From Hordeum vulgare subsp. vulgare (Eukaryota; Streptophyta; Magnoliopsida; Poales; Poaceae): a DNA stretch of 64,000 nt. The stretch spans positions 109,556,189-109,620,188 of the forward strand of contig NC_058523.1 of the NCBI RefSeq assembly GCF_904849725.1. Reading direction: 5' to 3'. Under the pieces are notes generated by a model. That model was not told the origin of the DNA. It made no database searches and saw only the letters and a program-made list of their open reading frames with translations. The position numbers and the translations under genes were made by a program. Below are positions 57,637 to 64,000 of this stretch, piece after piece; position 1 is the stretch's first letter, and each line of letters starts with the position of its first letter.

Positions 57637-60363
57637 CTAGGTTACCTCAATGGGGATGTGCATATCCCCAACGATCAAATCATACTTCATCTTAACAGTA
57701 GGTATAGGACACTCAAAGCTCCCAATAAGAATCGATGAAGTTTTTTCAATAGCATTGATGCAATGTACTCGATATTGTTTCTTCGGAAAGTGCACCGTAT
57801 GCTCATTACCGTTGACATGGAAAGTGACATTGCCTTTGTTGCAGTCTATAACAGCCCCTGCCGTGTTTAGAAAGGGTCTTCCAAGGATGACCGCCATGGC
57901 ATCATCCTTGGGAATATCCAGAATAACAAAGTCTGTTAAGATAGTAACGTTCGCAACCACAACACGTACATCCTCGCAAATGTTGATAGGGAAAGCAGTT
58001 GATTTGTTGGCCATTTGCAGAGAGATTTCAGTGGGTGTCAACTTATCCAGTTCAAGCCTACGATAAAGATAAAGAGGCATAACACTAACACCGGCTCCAA
58101 GGTCGCATAAAGCAGTTCTAATATAGTTGTCTTTAATGGAGCAAGGTATAGTGGGCACTCCGGGATCACCTAGTTTCTTAGGAGTTCCACCCTTGAAGGT
58201 ATAATTAGCGAGCATGGTGGAAATCTCAACCTCAGGTATCCTCCTCTTATTAGTAACAATATCCTTCATGTACTTAGCATACAGAGACATTTTGAGCATA
58301 TCTGTCAAACACATTTGCAGAAAGACAAGTCTAATCATTTCGACAAATCGCTCAAAATCTTCATCATCCTTTTTCTTGGATGGTTTGGGAGGAAAATGCA
58401 TGGGTTTCTGAACCCATGGTTCCCTTTCTTTACCATGCTTCCTACCAGCAAAGTCGTTCTTATCGTATCTCTTATTCTTAGACTGTGGGTTATCAAGATC
58501 AACACTAGGTTCAATCTCCACATCCTTATCATTGCTAGGTTGAGCATCTTCATGAGCATCACTATCGATATTATCATTAGGCTCATGTTCATCGCGAGAT
58601 TGTGTTTTGGCATCAGAAACAGAGACATCGTTTGGATTCTCGGGTGTAGTAGCAACAGGGTTGCTAGCGTGCAAGTTCCTATCATCTTTCTTCTTGTTTC
58701 TAGGATGACTAGGTGCATCAGTGCTAACTCCTTGAGAATCTTGTTCAATTCTCTTAGGATGACCCTCAGGATACAAAGGTTCCTGGGTCATTCTACCGCC
58801 TCTAGTGACGACTCTGACAGAATTGTCATTCAACTCATTGAGCAAGTCATTCTGAGCTTTAAGTACTTGTTCTACTTGAGTAGTAACCATAGAGGCATGT
58901 TTACTCAAGAGCTTAAGATCATTGACGTTTCTGTCCACACAAGCACTTAAATGACTAAGCATACGAGCATTCTGTTCCAATTGTGTGCTAACATAATCAT
59001 TGAAACTTTGTTGTCTGGCAACAAAGTTATCAAATTCATCCAGGCATAAGCTAGCAGGTTTATCAATAGGAATATCACTCTCATTGAATCAACGAAGAGA
59101 ATTTACCTCTACTACCTGTATCGGGTTATCAAGACCATGGATCTCTTCGATAGGTGGTAGATTTGTGACATCTTCACATTTAATGCCTTTCTCTTTCATA
59201 GATTTCTTAGCTTCTCGCATATCTTCAGGACTGAGGAATAGAATACCTCTTTTCTTCGGAGTTGGCTTCCGAGGTGGTTCGGGAACAGTCCAAGCATTCT
59301 CATTGCACAAGATATTATTCAAAAGGATCTCAACTTGTTCTACGGTTCGTTCCCTAAAAACACAACCAGCACAACTATCTAGGTGGTCTCTAGAAGCATC
59401 GGTTAGTCCATTGTAGAAGATATCAAGTATTTCATTCTTATCAAGAGGGTGATCAGGCAAAGCATTCAGTAGCTGGACGAGCCCCCCAAGCTTGTGGGAG
59501 ACTCTCTTCTTCAACTTGCACAAAGTTGTATATTTCCTGCAAGGCAGCTTGCTTCTTATGGGCAGGGAAATATTTTTCAGAGAAGTAGTAGATCATATCC
59601 TGGGGGCTACGCACACAACCAGGAGCAAGAGAAGTGAACCAAGTTTTAGCATCATCCTTTAGAAAGAAAGGAAACAGCTTAAGGATATAGTAGTGGTGGA
59701 TCTTTTCCTCACTCGTGAATAGGGTGCTATATCGTGCAATTTGGTAAGATGGGCTACAATCGTTTCAGACTCATAACCGTGAAAAGGATCAGATTCGACC
59801 AGGGTGATTAACCGAGGGTCGACAGAGAATTCATAATCCTTATCAGTCACAAAGATAGGCAAAGTAGCAAACTTCGGGTCGTATTTCATCCTAGCGTTCA
59901 AAGATTTTTCTTTCCACCCGCGCAGTAATTTCTCAACATCATAGCTATCCTTACAAGCAAGAAAGTCCTGACCTATCTCTCCCTCCATAACATAACCCTC
60001 AGGCATATCAGGCAATTCATATCTAGGAGAGCTAGTTCTAAAAGGCAAAATAGCAGGTTCTACTTCAATAATCTCAGCAGTTTCAGAAGTATCATCACAT
60101 CTAGCAGCAATTCTAGAAATTTGTGCATCAAGGAATGCACATAGTGGCAAAGCAGTATCAAGCATAGCATCATCACAAGCATCATGGACAGTAGAAGTAG
60201 CATCATCAAGCACAGGCGACACATCAAAATTTCTAGCAGGAGGTGGTGTCGCAAACTTACTCATAACTGAAGGTGAATCAAGTGCAGAGCTAGATGGCAG
60301 TTCCTTACGTGTCCTCGTAGTTGAGGGCAAGACTTTAGTTCTTGGATTTTTCGGATTCCTCAT
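57637..60363 (-). pseudogene. gag: Copy 2 gag-protease polyprotein
   Basis: ATG at 60363 (MRNPKNPRTKV). It shows the same domain order as copy 1: gag domain near 59600-59700, zinc-poor basic/acidic linker, retropepsin CDLGAGVSVMP (about 58080-58110) and AVILGRPFLN (about 57875-57905), stop at 57637. From 59523 to 57637 the frame is open except for a TGA at 59089-59091. A frameshift near 59735 separates the N-terminal 234 codons. The MLDT repeat is short. The protein ends with the protease, as in copy 1. Confidence 0.88.
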
Positions 60364-60417
60364 AGTGATCAGCAGACGTAAATCCCAAGTGACTCAGAGA
60401 ATAGAGCTATGCTTCCC

Positions 60418-60435
60418 CGGCAACGGCACCAGAAA
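60418..60435 (-). other. Primer binding site of copy 2, tRNA-Asp type
   Basis: The minus strand reads TGGTGCCGTTGCCGGGGA, differing from the usual Athila site by a single base. Confidence 0.85.
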
Positions 60436-60442
60436 AAGGTCT

Positions 60443-61880
60443 TGATAACCCACAAGTATAGGGGATCACAACATTTTTCGAGGGTAGAGTATTCAACCCA
60501 AATTTGTTGATTCGACACAAGGGGAAGCTAAAGAATATTCTCAAGTATTAGCAGTTGAGTTGTCAATTCAACCACACCTGAAAGACTTAGTATCTGTAGA
60601 AAAGTATCAGTAGTAGAGTAGTGTGATAGCAACAGTAGCAACGGTAACAGTAGCAGCAGCAGAGTAACAGTAGCAGCAGTGACAGTAGTAGAAATAGAGT
60701 AACAGTAGCAGCAGTGACAGAAGTAGCAGCAAAGTAACGTAGCAAGGACGAGTAGGAAAAACTCGTAGGCATTGGATCCGTGATGGATGATTATGCCGGA
60801 TGGTATTCATCATGCAATAGTTATAACACGGAGAGATATGTAACTAGCTCCAGTTCGTCAATGTAATGTAGGCATGTATTTCGTATGTAGTCATATGTGC
60901 TTACGGAAAAGAACTTGCATGACATCTAGTGTCCATCCCTCCCGTGGCAGCGGGGTCCTAATTGAAACTACGGGATATTAAGGTTCTCCTTTTAATAGAG
61001 AACCGAACCAACGCATTTACATTTAGTGAATAGATGAACTCCTCATACTATGGTCATCTCTGGGAGTGGTTCCGGCTATTGTCACTCCGGGGTTGTCGGG
61101 TCATAACACATAGTAGGTGAATACAACTTGCAAGATAGGATCAAGAACACACATATATTGACGAGAACATAATAGGTTCAGATCTGAAATCATGGCACTC
61201 GGGCCCTAGTGACAAGCATTAAGCATGGCAAAGTAGTAGCAACATCAATCTAAGAACATAGTGGATACTAGGGATCAATCCCCGTCAAAACTAACTCGAT
61301 TACATGATAGATCTTATCCAACCCATCACCGTCCAGCAAGCCTACGATGAGATTACTCACGAAAGGTGAAGAGCATCATCGAATTGGCGATGAAGGAAGG
61401 TTGGTGATGACGATGGCGACGATCTCCCCTCTCTGGAGCCCAGAACGGACTCCAGATCTGCCCTCTAGAGGAAGAACATGAGGTGGCGGCGCCTCCGTAT
61501 CGTAAAACGCGATGAACTCTTCTCGTTGAATTTTTTCCGGACGAAAGGGACTAAATAGAGCTGGAATTGGAGGCGATGGAGCAACGTGGGCCCCACAAGC
61601 CTGCTAGGCGCGGCCAGGGGGGCCACGCCTGGTGGGCTTGTGGGCTCCACGCTCCACCCCTCCGGTTGATTCATGCTCCATTATTTTTTATATATTCCAC
61701 AAAAAATCCCCGTAAATTTCGAGGTCATTCCGAGAACTTTTATTTCGGTGCAAAAACAACACCATGGCAATTATGGTGAAAACAGTGTTAGTCCGGGTTA
61801 GTTCCATTCAAATCATGCAAATTAGAGTCCAAAACAAGGGCAAAAGAGTTTGGAAAAGTAGATACGATGGAGACGTATCA
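60443..61880 (-). repeat. Copy 2 5' LTR
   Basis: 1438 bp. On the minus strand it starts TGATACGTCTCCATCG; at the primer-site end it has the simple terminus with plus-strand tgataacccacaag and no extra primer-site copies. Trinucleotide-rich block 60605-60755; hairpin 61586-61650. Confidence 0.9.
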
Positions 61881-62397
61881 GCCCCGAGATACCTCTCCGT
61901 CACACGGAGTGACAAATCCCAGTCTTGAATCGTACTAACTCAACGAGCACCTTCGGAGATACCTGTAGAGTGCCTTTATAGTCACCCAGTTACGTAGCGA
62001 CGTTTGATACACACAAGGTATTCCTCCGGTGCCAGTGAGTTATATGATCTCATGGTCATAGGAACAAATACTTGACACACAGAAAACAATAGTAATAAAA
62101 CGACACGATCAATATGCTACGTTCATAGTTTGGGTCTAGTCCATCACATGATTCTCCTAATAATGTGATCCGGTTATCAAGTGACAACACTTGCATATAG
62201 TCAGAAAACCTTGACTATCATTGAACAACTGGCTAGCTAACTAGAGGCTTGCTAGGGACATTGTTTTGTCTATGTATCCACACATGTATCTATGTTTTCA
62301 TTCAGTACAATTATAGCATGGACAATAAATGATTATCACAAACAAAGAAATATAACAATAACTAATTTACTATTGCCTCTAAGGCATATTTCCAACA
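61881..62397 (-). repeat. Angela LTR fragment
   Basis: The sequence matches the element-5' portion of the inner Angela LTR (equivalent to about 32460-32979): gccccgagatacctctccg at the left and ctctaaggcatatttccaaca at the right. It is cut on the left exactly where copy 2's LTR ends. The right end is intact and abuts the host protease frame at 62398. It is more diverged than the inner LTRs. Confidence 0.9.
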
Positions 62398-62670
62398 GCT
62401 AGTGTTTCCACAATTCCGAAATCGCTTTGTGATGTGCTTGGTCTTATAGATATAGAAGATTGTTCTCTTGATTTGCACTTGGCGGATTCCACTATTAAAA
62501 ATAGTTTGGGAAGAATCAATGATGTTCTTATTATTTAAAATAGAACTATGTGCCCATAGATTTTATTGTTCCTGATATTGATTACAATCCGCCTTGTCCC
62601 ATTATACTTGGTAGACCGTTTTTACGAACTATAGGTGCAGTAAGATATGAAAGAAGGGACTACTAAATTT
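62398..62670 (+). pseudogene. Host Athila-type retropepsin, C-terminal part
   Basis: The plus strand reads KSLCDVLGLIDIEDCSLDLHLADSTIK and then, after one stop and a frameshift near 62540, DFIVPDIDYNPPCPIILGRPFL. ILGRPFL is the conserved flap-distal block of Athila-type proteases. The N-terminal DxGA active-site part is missing, lost with the interval where the insertions lie. Confidence 0.78.
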
Positions 62671-63780
62671 CAGTGTCCACTAAGAAAGGGTATGGAACAC
62701 TTCCCTAGAACCAAGATTAAATTTCCATATGAATCAATCATGAGGGCAACCTATGGATCGTCAATAAAGATGGCAATACTTGTATCTTTGCATTATGCCT
62801 AGCTAGGGGCGTAAAATGATAGCACTAGTTGGGAGGCAACCCAATGAATAAAATTTATTTTGCCATTTTATTTCTATTTTTGAGTATTTGCACAATTATG
62901 CTACTCTTATGATTGTGTTTTTATGCTTTATTTAGTTTTTGTGCCAAGGTAAGCCTTTGGGATCATGCTAGATGATAGTTGACTTGATCTTGTTAGAATA
63001 CAGAAACTTTTACGTCCAGTAGCACAATTTTGGAAATTCATAGAAGCGATGAAAGCTTATGATTTTATCACAAGATTTATATACAAATTGCCTACGTTGT
63101 CCTAATTTTTCAGAATTTTTGGAGTTACAGAAGTATGAGAAAAATTCGCGTCTCTACACACCGTTCAGTTTTTGACATATTCTTTTTTTTGTGTTACGTG
63201 CTTGTTTCGATGAATCTATGGTGTTTATTGAAGGGTTTTTGCCATGGAAAAGTTGGAATATGGTAGATATAATATAATATTAAAATATTAATGGTTTGCA
63301 ACCGTACTTTAAGTAGTGATTTTCTATTGTTATACTAACAGATGTCATGAAGGTTTTGTTAAATTTTGTGTGATTGAAGTTTTCAAGTTTTGGGTGAGAT
63401 CATGACGGTTGTAGGAATAAGGAGTAGAAAAAACCTAAGCTTCGGAATGCCTATGGCACCCCAAGATAATATTCAAGAAGTATCAAGCAACTAAGATTGG
63501 GGATGCCCCGAATGGCATCCCCTCTTTCTTCTAACGACCATCGTTATTTTACTTGAGACTATACTTCTATTCATCACATTTTTTTTTCTTGGAGCGTCTT
63601 GTATGATATGAGTCTCTGCTTTCTAGTTTCCCGCAATAATCCTTTTTGAACACACCTATTTGAGAGAGCCAAAATGATGGTACGATTTGTTAGAATTGCT
63701 CTTTATGCTTCACTTATTTTTTTAGAGCTATGGAATTGCTCTAGTGGTTCACTTATATCTTTTTGAGCATGGTGTGCTTT
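62671..63780 (+). other. Region after the protease, no coding signal
   Basis: About 1.1 kb with no RT, RNase H or integrase block. It has the ggggcgtaaaatgatagc ... gttgggaggcaacccaatg block often seen after gag-protease in Triticeae Gypsy elements, then AT-rich sequence. A candidate duplicated-structure end is not recognisable. Confidence 0.6.
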
Positions 63781-64000
63781 ATTACTTCCATTTTCTTTGC
63801 GTGATCGTGCTAAAATTTAGTTTTCATCTTTACCTTGCAATAGTATCAATTATGGGAATAAGTGCAAAGATTCTCTTATTAATAAGTATTTTCCACCCGC
63901 AAAAATTATTTCCCTTAGAACTTAGATCATGAATTTCAAGCAACTTGAGCATGAACATGTTGCACAATCTTGGGAAAGAATGAAATTGATGCTAAGGAAT
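63781..64000 (+). pseudogene. gag: Second, diverged gag fragment (Retrotrans_gag)
   Basis: It aligns with 52186-52405 at roughly 88% by eye (KYFPPAKIISLRT, IMNFKQLEHEHVAQS) with a stop in each of two conserved positions. It is joined directly to non-coding sequence without an LTR or primer site. It runs off the window, so the element it belongs to is unclear. Confidence 0.75.

Larger units (their letters stand above)
53320..61880 (-). mobile_element. Sabrina/WHAM-like Gypsy element, copy 2, 3' LTR truncated
   Basis: The 5' LTR is 60443-61880. The 3' LTR is only 53320-53809; about 950 bp of it is missing and the join is to unrelated sequence at 53319. Internal region: gag-protease (57637-60363), internal hairpin module, ORF2 (55764-56836), and a 1.9-kb 3' region. 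It has no RT or integrase, as in copy 1, and is better preserved. No target-site duplication can be found, since the left end is deleted and the right end abuts an Angela LTR fragment. Confidence 0.86.
18601..64000 (+). mobile_element. Host Athila-type Gypsy element, broken by nested insertions
   Basis: The plus-strand LTR starts TGATACGTCTCCAACG at 18601 and, after removal of the Angela insertion, ends at 38086. A tRNA-Asp-type primer site follows, then gag pieces at 38297-38362, 50487-50632 and 52140-52769, and a protease C-terminal part at 62398-62670. These pieces join in one reading frame when insertions and target-site copies are removed. I see no RT or integrase, but the element continues past 62700 into sequence I cannot assign with certainty. 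This is the oldest Gypsy layer in the window, since every other Gypsy, Angela and Helitron insertion to its right is inside it. Confidence 0.8.

Noticed and set aside
1..64000. Any host protein-coding, rRNA or tRNA gene
   Set aside because: All conserved protein blocks that I recognise belong to Copia, Gypsy or CACTA elements; no other gene structure or RNA gene signature was found.

Overview
This window is intergenic DNA from a large grass genome, almost certainly Triticeae (wheat, Aegilops, barley or a close relative). The evidence is two Angela/WIS/BARE-type Copia LTR sets that begin TGTTGGAAATATGCCCTA or a close variant, several Athila-lineage Gypsy elements whose LTRs begin TGATACGTCTCC and whose primer sites match tRNA-Asp, and a TNP2-type CACTA transposon. 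I see no host gene, tRNA, rRNA or CRISPR array. Every coding region I can support belongs to a transposable element, and nearly all are broken.

Layout. (1) 1-5175: a minus-strand Copia element cut by the window edge, with its 5' LTR at 3814-5175. It sits in the reverse transcriptase of (2) an older plus-strand Copia element, whose RT is at 5176-5794 and RNase H at 17657-18201. (3) 5795-17656: an 11.9-kb CACTA transposon splits that RT/RNase H. It carries a TNP2-like gene, a second (Transposase_24-like) gene, and large introns full of inverted repeats. (4) From 18601 to beyond the window: a plus-strand Athila-type Gypsy element broken into many pieces by later insertions. Its LTR holds an Angela-type element (20164-37467, duplicated target CATAA). 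That element holds a second Angela-type element in the opposite orientation (24366-32979, duplicated target CTTCA). Its gag holds a complete minus-strand Sabrina/WHAM-like Gypsy element (38363-50486, GTACA), which itself contains a Helitron (40677-42961), then a solo LTR (50633-52139, ATATG), a Helitron-like start (52770), a second, truncated Sabrina/WHAM-like copy (53320-61880) and an Angela LTR fragment (61881-62397). The host protease resumes at 62398.

How the parts relate. Removing the dated insertions restores one continuous gag reading frame in the host Athila-type element, so the nesting order rests on sequence. The two Sabrina-like copies encode gag-protease plus an ATHILA-ORF1-like protein but no reverse transcriptase or integrase, so they must have moved with enzymes supplied by another element. 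The two Angela-type copies share an altered catalytic motif and a shared frameshift in RT, so they too look like members of a defective lineage mobilised in trans.

The most unusual observations are: extra primer-binding-site copies absorbed into both LTRs of one Sabrina-like element; an LTR-like hairpin module repeated inside the same elements, with loop sequences that match within a copy but differ between copies; a 216-bp near-perfect palindrome in the leader intron of the CACTA transposase gene; and six tandem purine/pyrimidine hairpin units inside a 2.6-kb CACTA intron. Family names are from memory of conserved termini and motifs, not from a database search.
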